Positions 1 through 8,006 of a DNA stretch of 43,966 nucleotides are shown one piece after another. The notes beneath the pieces were generated by a model, which was not told the origin of the DNA, did not search any database, and saw nothing but the letters and a program-made list of their open reading frames with translations. The stretch lies in the NCBI RefSeq assembly GCF_001552535.1, contig NZ_BCRJ01000017.1, positions 1 through 43,966 on the forward strand. Reading direction: 5' to 3'. The translations under genes were made by a program, and so were the position numbers. Source of the stretch: Nocardioides jensenii JCM 1364 = NBRC 14755 (GTDB lineage: Bacteria; Actinomycetota; Actinomycetes; Propionibacteriales; Nocardioidaceae). How positions within the stretch are numbered: the stretch's first letter is position 1; every line of letters starts with the position of its first letter.

Positions 1-155
1 CGCAGCAGGGTGCGCTCGAGGGTCGTGCCGGCCGCCGCGACCGGCACGCCCGGGGCCGCACGTGCGGGGTCGACGACGAGGCCGGTGCCGCCCAAGGAGG
101 CGACCGCACCCACGGCCAGTCCGGATCTCAGCAGGTCACGTCGGGAGATCTCCAC
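1..155 (-). CDS. Tat-exported protein, N-terminus only (runs off the left edge)
   Basis: Only about 51 residues are in the window. Reading from a GTG at 155, the chain begins VEISRRDLLRSGLAVGA, continues through a hydrophobic stretch and reaches an ARA-AP cleavage-like site. SRRDLL matches the twin-arginine consensus S/T-RRxFLK reasonably well, so a folded protein exported by Tat is likely. The GTG lies 30 bases after the stop of the VTC-domain gene, on the same strand, so it is probably the third gene of that operon. The Shine-Dalgarno is weak (GTTGAGCGG) and a start outside the usual codons cannot be excluded. The mature part is outside the window, so no function can be given; secreted partners do occur next to VTC/DUF4956 pairs. 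Confidence 0.6.
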   Translation of the reverse strand, partial: MEISRRDLLRSGLAVGAVASLGGTGLVVDPARAAPGVPVAAAGTTLERTLL

Positions 156-185
156 GAGCCGCTCAACGAGCCGGTGTGTCCCAGG

Positions 186-959
186 TCACGCCGGACGCCA
201 TCCGAAGTAGCGCCGCAGCGTGCGGTTCCAGCGGTTGGCCGGAAGCCCCGGGTCGACGGCGGCCATCCCGACGCAGTACTTGCTGATCGGCACCGGTCGG
301 TGCCCGAGCCGCCACAGCAACCGGTCGGCCGGCCCTGCCCCACGCAGGGACTTGGTCTCGACCAGCACGTGGTCAGTCATCTCGACCACGGTGCCGGCCC
401 GGTCGCTCAGGCGGAGGCCGGCGTCGCAGGTCATCCGGAAGCCGGCGTCCGCGTCAACCAGGGTGGCCCGGTGGTAGGTGGTCGTGAGCACCGGCCGCAG
501 CTCGTGCGCAGGGACGTCGATGCGTGCGTCCACGAACGCGAGACCCGCCGGGTCGATGCTGTCGCGTTGCCGCGCGGTGGTGGGCAGGCGATCCTTGACG
601 GTCTCCTCGCGGCCGCCCTCGGTCTTCACCTCGAGCACGGTGCCTCCCGAGTCGAGGTAGCTGCGGGTGCGCACCTTGAACTTGCGGCGGCGGCCGGTGG
701 CCGCACGGCGGTAGGAGTCCAGCCCGGCGGTGTCGAAGTAGACCGACTCGTAGCGAAAGTCGCGCAGCCCGTCGATGTCGAGCACACGGCACGTTCCGGC
801 CAACCCCTGCATCAGGTCCGCGAAAGCGTCCGGAGCGATCAGGTACTTCCGGTCGACCCGGGTCTGCAGCGCGGCCGCCTCGACCACCTCGGCCAAGGAG
901 ATCGGGTCGAACGCGCCGATCTCGGCCCGCTGGGACTCGGCCGCCGAGCCCCGGTTCAT
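186..959 (-). CDS. VTC-domain polyphosphate polymerase-like protein
   Basis: A 257-residue soluble protein that looks like the catalytic tunnel domain of the VTC family, which makes polyphosphate from nucleoside triphosphates in eukaryotes; bacterial homologues are usually annotated polyphosphate polymerase domain-containing protein. Family-like patches seen are TRVDRKYLI near residues 33-41, RYESVYFDT, the basic strand RRRKFKVRTRSYLDSGG followed by TVLEVKTE, and LVETKSL with SKYCVGMA near the C-terminus. These supply the alternating Arg/Lys and Glu residues expected to line the tunnel and bind metal. Its ATG overlaps the DUF4956 stop by four bases, so the two are translationally coupled. The substrate in bacteria is not established; polyphosphate is an inference from the family. 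Confidence 0.82.
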   Translation of the reverse strand: MNRGSAAESQRAEIGAFDPISLAEVVEAAALQTRVDRKYLIAPDAFADLMQGLAGTCRVLDIDGLRDFRYESVYFDTAGLDSYRRAATGRRRKFKVRTRSYLDSGGTVLEVKTEGGREETVKDRLPTTARQRDSIDPAGLAFVDARIDVPAHELRPVLTTTYHRATLVDADAGFRMTCDAGLRLSDRAGTVVEMTDHVLVETKSLRGAGPADRLLWRLGHRPVPISKYCVGMAAVDPGLPANRWNRTLRRYFGWRPA

Positions 960-1615
960 CGCACGACCGGGCGCTGGTCGCGCAGGGCCGCCACCGGGTA
1001 CGGCGCCGACTCGGGCTCCAGGCGGTCGTGCTCGGGCTGGTCGTCCGGCCCGGCGTCGAGCGGTCGGCGCTGCGGGTGCACGCGGTAGCGGACGTCGACG
1101 ACGGTGACGTCACGGACCAGATCGGTCTCGGTGACGATGAACCGCTGGATGTCGGCCCCCAGCAGGTCGCCGAGTCTCGCCTTCAGGATCCGCTCGTCGG
1201 TGATCGCCCGGTCCAGCGTCAGCTCCTGCTGCCGGTTGTGCACGTGCATGCGCGGGTGGTCGGCGACGTACATCACCGCGACCAACAGGGCGCCTACCAG
1301 TGGCGCAATCCAGACAGGATCGGGCCGCAGCCCGCAGATCAGGCCCAGGGCCAACGAGGCGAAGTAGTAGCCGACCTCCTCCTGGGTCAACGCCGAGGAG
1401 CGTAGCCGGATGATCGAGAGCACGCCGAACAGGCCGAGACCGAGACCGGCCGCCACGGTCGAGGTGGCCAGCACCATGGCCACCGCCATCACGCCGACAT
1501 TCAGGGCGGTGTAGGCGATCAGCATGTCCCTGCGGCGGTGCCTCCGGAAGTAGATGGCGTGGGCAAGGACGGCGATGGCCACGATGTCGAAAGCCACGAT
1601 CAGCACGGTCTTCAT
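956..1615 (-). CDS. DUF4956 integral membrane protein
   Basis: A 219-residue protein with about four hydrophobic segments in its first 130 residues: a first helix at 3-22, others around 33-52 and 56-75, and one near 100-120. A hydrophilic C-terminal half follows, ending in an Asp/Glu/Arg-rich tail. The segment SIIRLRSSALTQEEVGYYF is the best-conserved region of the DUF4956 family. DUF4956 genes are repeatedly found next to VTC-domain genes, as here with an ATGA overlap, so it may be the membrane partner of the polymerase. The start is supported by GGAGGAG eight bases upstream of ATG 1615. Function is unproven. Confidence 0.8.
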   Translation of the reverse strand: MKTVLIVAFDIVAIAVLAHAIYFRRHRRRDMLIAYTALNVGVMAVAMVLATSTVAAGLGLGLFGVLSIIRLRSSALTQEEVGYYFASLALGLICGLRPDPVWIAPLVGALLVAVMYVADHPRMHVHNRQQELTLDRAITDERILKARLGDLLGADIQRFIVTETDLVRDVTVVDVRYRVHPQRRPLDAGPDDQPEHDRLEPESAPYPVAALRDQRPVVR

Positions 1616-1623
1616 GAAGTGTT

Positions 1624-1643
1624 CTCCTCCGAGTAGTGAGGAG
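1624..1643 (-). promoter_or_regulatory. Hairpin enclosing the DUF4956 ribosome binding site
   Basis: CTCCTC pairs with GAGGAG across an 8-base loop (arms 1638-1643 and 1624-1629 on the transcript strand). The 3' arm is the Shine-Dalgarno of the DUF4956 gene, so the stem would hide it. This could tune translation, or the pairing could be coincidental because the Shine-Dalgarno is purine-rich. Confidence 0.4.
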
Positions 1644-1685
1644 TTCAGGCTCGTGGCCGCCGATGAGTCCCAGGTGAAGTGCGGA

Positions 1686-1706
1686 TGAGAGCTCTCACAT
1701 GAGAGC
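1686..1706. promoter_or_regulatory. Palindromic operator-like cluster upstream of DUF4956
   Basis: TGAGAGCTCTCA (1686-1697) is a perfect 12-base palindrome. The half site TGAGAGC recurs at 1700-1706, so CTCTCA-CA-TGAGAG forms a second overlapping inverted repeat. It lies 70-90 bases upstream of the DUF4956 start, in the 227-base gap after nusB, where an operon promoter is expected. The regulator is unknown; it does not resemble a Pho box. Confidence 0.4.
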
Positions 1707-1768
1707 GCGGAGCGGCGACCTCCTCGTCGACGGCGGCGGCGTTGCGCAGCATGTCGTCGATCGAGCGG

Positions 1769-1807
1769 ACCTGGCGGACACGTCCGGCATGCCGGGGCCG
1801 CCCAGGT
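1769..1807 (-). terminator. Stem-loop cluster after nusB, possible terminator
   Basis: ACCTGG (1769-1774) pairs with CCAGGT (1802-1807). Inside lie CGGAC-AC-GTCCG (1775-1786) and the palindrome CCGGCATGCCGG (1784-1795). The structure begins about 36 bases after the nusB stop and lacks a clear U-tract, as is common for actinobacterial terminators. It would separate efp-nusB from the VTC operon. Confidence 0.4.
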
Positions 1808-1842
1808 GCACGGCGCCGCAGTGGTTCCGGCTCGGGTTGAGC

Positions 1843-2241
1843 TCAGCCCTTGTTGCGCTGGAGTGTGCCGAGCAGGCCGTTCACGAAGCCGGGTGACTCG
1901 TCGGTGGAGAGGTCACGGACCAGGTTGACCGCCTCGGAGACCGCCACCGCGTCGGGCACGTCGTCGGCGTAGAGCAGCTCCCAGGCGCCGATGCGCAGCA
2001 CGTTGCGGTCCACCGCGGGCATCCGGTCGAGGGTCCAGCCCTCGGCCGCGTCGGAGAGGAGAGCGTCGATCTCGACCTGGTGCTCCACCACGCCGCGCAC
2101 CAGGGTCGCGGTGTAGTCGTTGGTCGGCCCCTCACCGTCGGCGATGGACCGGTCGAGGGCGACGACGGGACCTTCGCTGCGCAGCTCGCTGGCGAAGAGC
2201 ACGTCGAGGGCCCGCTTGCGGGCCTTGGTGCGGGCGCTCAA
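1843..2241 (-). CDS. nusB: Transcription antitermination factor NusB
   Basis: A 132-residue all-helical protein covering the whole NusB family length. Recognisable parts are the N-terminal [14 protein letters not shown] helix and the C-terminal block with [16 protein letters not shown] then GFVNGLL. NusB with NusE (ribosomal protein S10) binds boxA RNA and assembles the antitermination complex on rRNA operons. It begins with TTG, whose TG overlaps the TGA stop of efp (TTGA), so its translation is coupled to efp; efp-nusB is a standard actinobacterial pair. Confidence 0.95.
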   Translation of the reverse strand: MSARTKARKRALDVLFASELRSEGPVVALDRSIADGEGPTNDYTATLVRGVVEHQVEIDALLSDAAEGWTLDRMPAVDRNVLRIGAWELLYADDVPDAVAVSEAVNLVRDLSTDESPGFVNGLLGTLQRNKG

Positions 2242-2801
2242 GACTTGACGCGACCGAGGTATGACGAGTCGCGGGTGTCGACCTTGACCTTCTCGCCGGA
2301 GCTGATGAACAGCGGGACCTGGATCTCGTGACCGGTCTCGAGAGTGGCCGGCTTGGTGCCGCCGGTGGAGCGGTCGCCCTGCAGGCCGGGGTCGGTCTGG
2401 CTGATCAGCAGCTCGACCGAGGCCGGCAGCTCCACGAAGAGCACCCGACCCTCGTTGGTGGCCACGATGGCCTCCTGGTTCTCCAGCATGAAGTTCGACG
2501 CGTCGCCGACGATCTCGGGGGCGACCTCGAGCTGGTCGTAGGTCGAGGTGTCCATGAAGACGTAGGAGGTGCCGTCGTTGTAGAGGTACTGCATGGTGCG
2601 CTTGTCGACGTTGGCCGTCTCGACCTTGGTGCCGGCGTTGAAGGTCTTGTCGACGTTCTTGCCCGACTCGACGTTCTTGAGCTTGGTGCGCACGAACGCC
2701 GGGCCCTTGCCGGGCTTGACGTGCTGGAACTCGACGACGGTCCAGAGCTGGCCCTCGAGGTTGAGGACCATGCCGTTCTTCAGGTCGTTCGTGGTTGCCA
2801 T
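2238..2801 (-). CDS. efp: Translation elongation factor P
   Basis: A 187-residue, full-length three-domain EF-P, which relieves ribosomes stalled on polyproline stretches. The KOW-like first domain carries the loop [10 protein letters not shown], with Lys32 at the position that is modified in Escherichia coli; an OB domain follows, and the C-terminal domain ends [13 protein letters not shown] see no epmA/epmB-type modification gene nearby, and actinobacterial EF-P is thought to work unmodified. The start at ATG 2801 fits the conserved beginning [14 protein letters not shown] recognisable promoter lies upstream at 2868-2898. Confidence 0.97.
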   Translation of the reverse strand: MATTNDLKNGMVLNLEGQLWTVVEFQHVKPGKGPAFVRTKLKNVESGKNVDKTFNAGTKVETANVDKRTMQYLYNDGTSYVFMDTSTYDQLEVAPEIVGDASNFMLENQEAIVATNEGRVLFVELPASVELLISQTDPGLQGDRSTGGTKPATLETGHEIQVPLFISSGEKVKVDTRDSSYLGRVKS

Positions 2802-2867
2802 GCGCGTGTAAGCCCTCTTTGCTGTGGGTGATCAGGGATGCGGCCGGCCGACGGCCCGCGGCGGCAC

Positions 2868-2898
2868 AGTCTATAACCGCCGCTGACCGAGGGCGAAA
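2868..2898 (-). promoter_or_regulatory. Probable efp-nusB promoter
   Basis: On the minus strand TTTCGC (2893-2898) is followed, after 17 bases, by TATAGA, which overlaps TAGACT (2868-2873), a TANNNT-type -10. The leader to the efp start would be about 60 bases and contains a GC-rich inverted repeat near 2840-2862. The -35 match is modest. Confidence 0.45.
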
Positions 2899-2929
2899 CG
2901 TGCTCTTCCCGACCGGTTGGTCCCGGCGC

Positions 2930-3718
2930 TCAGCCCAGTTCCCACACCACCTGGATGCGGACCTTCAACTCGTCCTCACCGGCGCGGATCGGCACCGTCT
3001 TGGCCGCCGACAGCGCGGCCCGCTCCGAATAGCCCTGGAAGTCGAGTTCCTCCACCCTCGGGATGCTGGTCGACACCTCCTTGAGGGTGACCACGTCGCC
3101 CAGGTCCTGGCCGGAGGCCTCGGCGTACTCCTCGGCCTTGGTGGTGGCCTCCTCGACCGCGGACGTGCGGGCCTGCGCCAGCACGGACTCACGGTCGGCG
3201 ATGCCGAGACTGATGTTGCTGACCCGGACCCGGTTGCCGCCGGCGTCCACGGCCGCGGTGATCGCCTTGCCGCCCTGCTTGAGCTCGGGCACCAGGACCC
3301 GAGCCGACTGCTTGACCCGGTAGCCCTTGAGCACCGGTGCGCCGTAGTTCGGGTAGTCGTACTCCGGGTTCATCGACAGCCCGGTGGTCTGCATGTCCTT
3401 GGCGGTCACCCCATGGTCCTTGAGCCGGGCCAGGACCTGCTTCATCGTCTCGCTGGCCTCGCCGAGTGCCGTCTCCAGCTCCGGGTCCAGCACGCTGACG
3501 GACACGGTGAACGAGATCTGGTCCGGCACCGCGGTCGCGGTTCCGGTGCCGACCATGGTCATCCGACGCGCGTCCGACCCGCCGTCGCCGTCATCGGCTC
3601 GCGCGGTGCCGCCGGGACCGCTGCCGGCACCGCCCACCAGGTACGCCGCGAGCATGGCCACCAGCACCGCCCCCGCGAGAAGTACGCCCTTGACGCTGAT
3701 CGTCACCGACTTGTCCAT
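2930..3718 (-). CDS. SIMPL-domain (DUF541) protein, membrane anchored or secreted
   Basis: A 262-residue protein with an N-terminal hydrophobic segment at about residues 10-29, then a Gly/Asp-rich linker and a SIMPL/DUF541 domain from about residue 50 to the end. Family-like stretches are MVGTGTATAVPDQISFTVSV and GYRVKQSARV. The family is periplasmic or surface-exposed, and some members affect oxidative-stress tolerance or bind signalling components, but no reaction is known. The start at ATG 3718 is chosen because GAGGAG sits just upstream and gives a signal sequence; a longer reading frame would run into aroQ. It lies between aroQ and efp on the same strand. Confidence 0.8.
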   Translation of the reverse strand: MDKSVTISVKGVLLAGAVLVAMLAAYLVGGAGSGPGGTARADDGDGGSDARRMTMVGTGTATAVPDQISFTVSVSVLDPELETALGEASETMKQVLARLKDHGVTAKDMQTTGLSMNPEYDYPNYGAPVLKGYRVKQSARVLVPELKQGGKAITAAVDAGGNRVRVSNISLGIADRESVLAQARTSAVEEATTKAEEYAEASGQDLGDVVTLKEVSTSIPRVEELDFQGYSERAALSAAKTVPIRAGEDELKVRIQVVWELG

Positions 3719-3786
3719 CGTGCTCTCCTCATCCTCTGCGGCCGTTCGGCCGAGGATGGGACGGGCGGAGGGTCGGGACGGTTCCC

Positions 3787-4218
3787 TCAGAGTGACGCGA
3801 GCGCCTGCAACGCCTCGCGATAGCCGTCGATCCCTCGGCCCGCTATCACGGCAACGGCGTGCGGAGTCACCACCGAGGTGTGCCGGAACTCCTCCGGCCG
3901 CTGCGACGGGTCGGAGATGTGCACCTCGACCAGAGGTGCGCTCAGCTGGGCGCACGCGTCGTAGAGCGCCCACGAGTAGTGGGTCCAGGCCGCTGCGTTG
4001 AGCACCACCGGGGTCGCCTCGTCGGCGGCCTCGTTGAGCCAGTCCAGCAGCTCGCCCTCGTGGTTCGTCTGGTGCACGGTGACCTCGAGCCCCAGCTCAC
4101 TCCCCCACCGCACACACAGTTCGACGAGTTCGTCGTACGTCGTGTGGCCGTAGATCTCGGGCTGTCGCTTGCCCAGCCGGCCCAGGTTCGGGCCGTTCAG
4201 AACGAGCACGCCGGTCAT
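3787..4218 (-). CDS. aroQ: Type II 3-dehydroquinate dehydratase
   Basis: A 143-residue enzyme of the small dodecameric type II class, third step of the shikimate pathway (3-dehydroquinate to 3-dehydroshikimate). It starts [20 protein letters not shown]; the flexible lid holds Arg18 and catalytic Tyr23 (EIYG). [24 protein letters not shown] and EVHISDP are the other family signatures. Its ATG overlaps the aroB stop (ATGA), making it the last gene of aroC-aroK-aroB-aroQ. Confidence 0.97.
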   Translation of the reverse strand: MTGVLVLNGPNLGRLGKRQPEIYGHTTYDELVELCVRWGSELGLEVTVHQTNHEGELLDWLNEAADEATPVVLNAAAWTHYSWALYDACAQLSAPLVEVHISDPSQRPEEFRHTSVVTPHAVAVIAGRGIDGYREALQALASL

Positions 4219-5318
4219 GACGCGGCGCCGGCCATCACGTCGTACGCCGCCCTGAGGTCACCCTCGGAGGGTCCGGCCAGCACCCGCGGCGTGGCCAGGC
4301 CGTGCAGCACCACGAAGCGCAGCTGGCTGCCGCGCGACTTCTTGTCGACCTTCATCGCGTCGTGCAGCTCGTCGAACCCGGCGCCGGACCACGACGTGGG
4401 GAGACCCACGAGTGCGAAGGTCGCGGCGTGGCGGGCGGCGAGCTCGTCGGAGAGCACTCCGGCGCGGCGGGCCAGCTCGGCGACGTAGACGCACCCGATC
4501 GCGACGGCCTCACCGTGACGGATGTCGTAGTCAGTCGCCCGCTCGATCGCGTGGGCCATCGTGTGGCCGTAGTTGAGGGCCTCCCGACCAGGGTGACCAG
4601 CGACGCCGCCGGTCTCCTTGAGATCGGCCACGACGACGTCGACCTTGACCCGGATCGCGCGTTCGACCAGCTCGCGCAGAACGGGTGACGCGGGGTCCTG
4701 GGCGGCGACCGGGTCGTCCTCGACCAGGCGCAGGATCTCGGGGTCGGCGATGAAGCCGCACTTGATGACCTCGCCGAGCCCGGCCCGCAGCTCCTGGGCC
4801 GGAAGGGTCGTCAACAGGGACAGGTCGCAGAGGACTCCGGCCGGCTCGTGGAACGCACCGACCAGGTTCTTGCCGGCGCCGGTGTTGATGCCGGTCTTGC
4901 CACCGACGGCCGCGTCGACCATGCCGAGCAGGGTGGTCGGCACGTGCACCACCTTCACGCCACGCAGCCAGCTGGCCGCGACGAAGCCGCCCAGGTCGGT
5001 GGTGGCTCCGCCCCCCACGGTCACGACGGCGTCAGAGCGGGTGAAGCCCCGCTCCCCCAACGCCTCCCAGCAGTCGTTGGCCACCGAGGCGGTCTTCGCG
5101 CTCTCCCCGTCGGGCAGGCCGAGCGCGAGGACGTCGTACTGCTCGACCAGGCGATCCAGCACTGGTTGGGCCAGCTCACCGAGCTCGCCGGGGAAGAGCA
5201 GGGCGATCCGCTCGACGCCGGCCCCGATGAGCTCCGGCAGCCGGTCGAGCAGGTCGTGGCCGATGACGACGTCGTACGGCGACGCGCCGCCGACATGCAG
5301 GATGGTGGGTGCGCTCAT
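4215..5318 (-). CDS. aroB: 3-dehydroquinate synthase
   Basis: A 367-residue NAD- and metal-dependent enzyme converting DAHP to 3-dehydroquinate, the second shikimate step. Signatures are [17 protein letters not shown] and [19 protein letters not shown] for nucleotide and substrate binding, and [13 protein letters not shown] with metal-ligand His residues. Length matches the family. It overlaps aroK upstream and aroQ downstream by four bases each, so the four aro genes form one tightly coupled operon. Confidence 0.98.
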   Translation of the reverse strand: MSAPTILHVGGASPYDVVIGHDLLDRLPELIGAGVERIALLFPGELGELAQPVLDRLVEQYDVLALGLPDGESAKTASVANDCWEALGERGFTRSDAVVTVGGGATTDLGGFVAASWLRGVKVVHVPTTLLGMVDAAVGGKTGINTGAGKNLVGAFHEPAGVLCDLSLLTTLPAQELRAGLGEVIKCGFIADPEILRLVEDDPVAAQDPASPVLRELVERAIRVKVDVVVADLKETGGVAGHPGREALNYGHTMAHAIERATDYDIRHGEAVAIGCVYVAELARRAGVLSDELAARHAATFALVGLPTSWSGAGFDELHDAMKVDKKSRGSQLRFVVLHGLATPRVLAGPSEGDLRAAYDVMAGAAS

Positions 5319-5845
5319 GACAGCTCCTCGATGCGGGTGACGATCTCGTCGGCGACGTCCTCGACGGGGCGACCGTCGGTGTCGACCACGATGCTGGCCA
5401 CGGATTCGTAGATCGGGGCGCGTTCGTCGAGCAGCGCCTTGATCCGGCTGCGGACGTTGCCCAGGAGCAGAGGCCGTGAGATGCCCAGGCCCACCCGCTT
5501 GACGGCGTCAGAAAGGCCCACCTTCAGGTAGACCACGACATGGTCGGCCAGGGCGGTGCGGGTGTCCGCGTCGAGGACGGCGCCGCCACCGAGGGCAAGG
5601 ACACCGTCGTGCTCACGCAGCGCAGCGGCCACGGCTTGGCGCTCCCGGTCACGGAAGTAGCGCTCACCCTCGTCGACGAAGAGGTCGGAGATGCTCCGGC
5701 CCTCGAACGCCTCGACGTCGTGGTCGGTGTCGCGGACGCCGGTGCCCCAGCGGGCGGCCAAGAGCCCGGCGACGGTGGTCTTGCCCGCGCCCATCGGGCC
5801 GACCAGGACGACGCGCGGTCGGTGATCGCGCTTGTCGAGATTCAC
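5315..5845 (-). CDS. aroK: Shikimate kinase
   Basis: A 176-residue kinase that phosphorylates shikimate with ATP. The Walker A loop GPMGAGKTT is at residues 16-24, the shikimate-binding part includes DTDHDVE and FRDRE, and [12 protein letters not shown] is the conserved Gly-rich motif. The start is GTG 5845, which overlaps the aroC stop as GTGA. A longer in-frame ORF exists but its upstream part is only antisense-like sequence inside aroC, so it was trimmed. Confidence 0.96.
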   Translation of the reverse strand: MNLDKRDHRPRVVLVGPMGAGKTTVAGLLAARWGTGVRDTDHDVEAFEGRSISDLFVDEGERYFRDRERQAVAAALREHDGVLALGGGAVLDADTRTALADHVVVYLKVGLSDAVKRVGLGISRPLLLGNVRSRIKALLDERAPIYESVASIVVDTDGRPVEDVADEIVTRIEELS

Positions 5846-7020
5846 TTGAACGCGATGGCGTCGAGGTAGGACGCGCAGTTGCGGGCGGTCTCGGCCACGG
5901 AGTCGCCGCCGAACTTCTCCACGATCGCGTCGGCGACCACGAGGGCGACCATCGCCTCGGCGACGATGCCGGCGGCCGGCACTGCGCAGACGTCGGAGCG
6001 CTGGTGGTGGGCCACCGCCTCCTCGCCGGTGGTGACGTCGATCGTCTTCAGCGCCCGTGGCACGGTGGCGATCGGCTTCATCGCGGCCCGGACCCGCAGG
6101 ATCTCGCCAGTCGTCATGCCACCCTCGGTGCCGCCGGAGCGACCCGAGGCACGGCGGATGCCCTCGGGGGTCGGGACGATCTCGTCGTGGGCCTGCGATC
6201 CGGGGATCGCGGCCAGGCCGAAGCCGTCGCCGACCTCGACGCCCTTGATCGCCTGGATGCCCATCAGGGCTCCGGCCAGACGGGAGTCGAGGCGACGGTC
6301 CCAGTGCACGTGCGAGCCGAGGCCCGGCGGCAGCCCGTGGACGACGACCTCGACGACACCACCGAGCGTGTCGCCGTCCTTGTGCGCCTGGTCGATCGCG
6401 GCCACCATCTGCTTGCTCGCATCGGGGTCGAGGCACCGCACCTCGTCGGCGTCGAGGCGCTCGACGTCGTCGGGCCCGGGGACGCTGCCGTAGGGCGCGG
6501 CCACGCCGCCCAGCTCGACCACGTGGGAGACGATGCGCGCGCCGACGGCCTGCTCGATGAAGTTGCTGGCCACCCGGCCGAGGGCGACCCGGGCCGCGGT
6601 CTCACGGGCGGAGGCGCGCTCCAGGATCGGTCGCGCCTCGTCGAAGGCGTACTTCTGCATGCCGGCCAGGTCGGCGTGGCCGGGACGCGGCCGGGTCAGC
6701 GGGGCGTTGCGGGCGAGACTGTCCAGGATCTCGGGGTCGACCGGGTCGGCCGACATCACCTGCTCCCACTTCGGCCACTCGGTGTTGCCGACCTGGATCG
6801 CGACCGGTCCGCCCTGGGTCTTGCCGTGGCGGACCCCGCCCACCAGCGTGACCTGGTCCTTCTCGAACTTCATCCGTGCGCCGCGGCCGTAGCCGAGCCG
6901 GCGCCGGGCCAGGGAGTCGGCGACGTCGTCGGAGGTCACCTCCACATGAGCAGGCAGACCTTCGAGGATCGCGACAAGGGACGGGCCGTGGGATTCGCCC
7001 GCAGTGAGCCAACGCAGCAT
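5842..7020 (-). CDS. aroC: Chorismate synthase
   Basis: A 392-residue FMN-dependent enzyme making chorismate from EPSP, the last step of the shikimate pathway. The three family signatures are visible: [17 protein letters not shown] at the N-terminus, the [13 protein letters not shown] region in the middle and [14 protein letters not shown] near the C-terminus. It opens the aroC-aroK-aroB-aroQ operon, 34 bases after the prepilin peptidase stop, and may be transcribed with it. Confidence 0.98.
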   Translation of the reverse strand: MLRWLTAGESHGPSLVAILEGLPAHVEVTSDDVADSLARRRLGYGRGARMKFEKDQVTLVGGVRHGKTQGGPVAIQVGNTEWPKWEQVMSADPVDPEILDSLARNAPLTRPRPGHADLAGMQKYAFDEARPILERASARETAARVALGRVASNFIEQAVGARIVSHVVELGGVAAPYGSVPGPDDVERLDADEVRCLDPDASKQMVAAIDQAHKDGDTLGGVVEVVVHGLPPGLGSHVHWDRRLDSRLAGALMGIQAIKGVEVGDGFGLAAIPGSQAHDEIVPTPEGIRRASGRSGGTEGGMTTGEILRVRAAMKPIATVPRALKTIDVTTGEEAVAHHQRSDVCAVPAAGIVAEAMVALVVADAIVEKFGGDSVAETARNCASYLDAIAFK

Positions 7021-7054
7021 GGGGCAAGTCTTTCACGCGTGGCTCGGAGGTGGC

Positions 7055-7825
7055 TCACGCCTGTCGGCCGGCGAGATACCCGGCGAGGTCGGCGCCCCAC
7101 AGAACCCCGGTCACGGCACCCACCAGCATGAACGGGCCGAACGGGAAGTTGCGGTCGTTGGTGATGCGCAGCAGCCGCAACGGAATCCACCCGAGGGCAC
7201 CGATCAGGAAGCCGGCGTACGTTCCCACGACGAACTCACCCCATCCGAGGTAGCCCAGTGCCATGCCGAGCACGCCGGAGAGCCGGACGTCGCCGTAGCC
7301 CATGCCCGGGGTGAACCGCCACAGGAACCAGAACACGAACCCGGCGATCAGCCAGCCCAAGGCCGCGCGCTTCAGCGCGTCGAGGTCGCCGGTGGCCAGC
7401 GCGCAGACCAGGAGCAAGACGATCACCAGCAGGTAGGTCGGAGCCACGATCCGCTTGGGCAGCAGACGGGTTCGCAGGTCCACCCAGGCCAGGGCGACGC
7501 CGATCGGCACCAGGGGCAGCAGGTAGACCAGCGGCCACGCCCAGCCCAGCGTGGCCCCGAACAGTCCGGCGACCAATGCGGACCAGCCCGCCGTCCACCA
7601 CGCGATGCCCGGGGTGGCGGCCAGATCGGCGTACAGCGGCTTGGGCTCCTCGGGCTCGGCCGTGGTCTCCCCACCCGCGTCGTCGTGCGCCTCGTCCTCG
7701 GTCTCTTCATCTGCGAACGGCAGCGGCTCCGGCAGCCTCGCCACGACGTGTGGAACGAACCAACCAGTGACCGCTCCGTAGACGACACAGGCGACCACCG
7801 TGTCGAGATGTGCTGCCCAGTCCAT
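7055..7825 (-). CDS. A24-family prepilin peptidase
   Basis: A 256-residue polytopic membrane aspartyl protease that cleaves the leader of type IV or Flp/Tad pilins. The two catalytic aspartates are visible: Asp116 in VDLRTRLLPKR and Asp179 in GMGYGDVRLSG (GxGD). About seven hydrophobic segments are present, separated by an acidic Glu/Asp-rich stretch at residues 39-62. The Cys-rich methyltransferase domain of PilD is lacking, so it is probably a peptidase only. A peptidase of this type between aroE and aroC is common in Actinobacteria; no pilin gene lies in the window. Confidence 0.88.
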   Translation of the reverse strand: MDWAAHLDTVVACVVYGAVTGWFVPHVVARLPEPLPFADEETEDEAHDDAGGETTAEPEEPKPLYADLAATPGIAWWTAGWSALVAGLFGATLGWAWPLVYLLPLVPIGVALAWVDLRTRLLPKRIVAPTYLLVIVLLLVCALATGDLDALKRAALGWLIAGFVFWFLWRFTPGMGYGDVRLSGVLGMALGYLGWGEFVVGTYAGFLIGALGWIPLRLLRITNDRNFPFGPFMLVGAVTGVLWGADLAGYLAGRQA

Positions 7826-7937
7826 GGCTGGTCACCCTACGGCGTGCGCCAGCTCGTCGTGCGCTTTGCGGTGAGCCTGTGCGCAACGAACTCGACCGCA
7901 CGGCGCTTGCGGCCCGTCGGACCGCCGGACGTGGTCC

Positions 7938-7968
7938 TTGACCTTGCCCCAGCGGGAAGGACCAATCT
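7938..7968 (+). promoter_or_regulatory. MerR-type promoter and operator of the MerR-PP2C gene
   Basis: TTGACC (7938-7943) and CAATCT (7963-7968) are separated by exactly 19 bases, the over-long spacer seen in MerR-activated promoters. The spacer holds a near-palindrome centred at 7951, with CCTT (7942-7945) opposite AAGG (7957-7960) and inner CC/GG pairs. The predicted start near 7975 gives a leader of about 32 bases. This suggests autoregulation. It sits in the divergent gap shared with the prepilin peptidase. Confidence 0.6.
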
Positions 7969-8006
7969 CAGTTTCACCGGTGCCCGACACCGGGAGGATG
8001 GTGACC

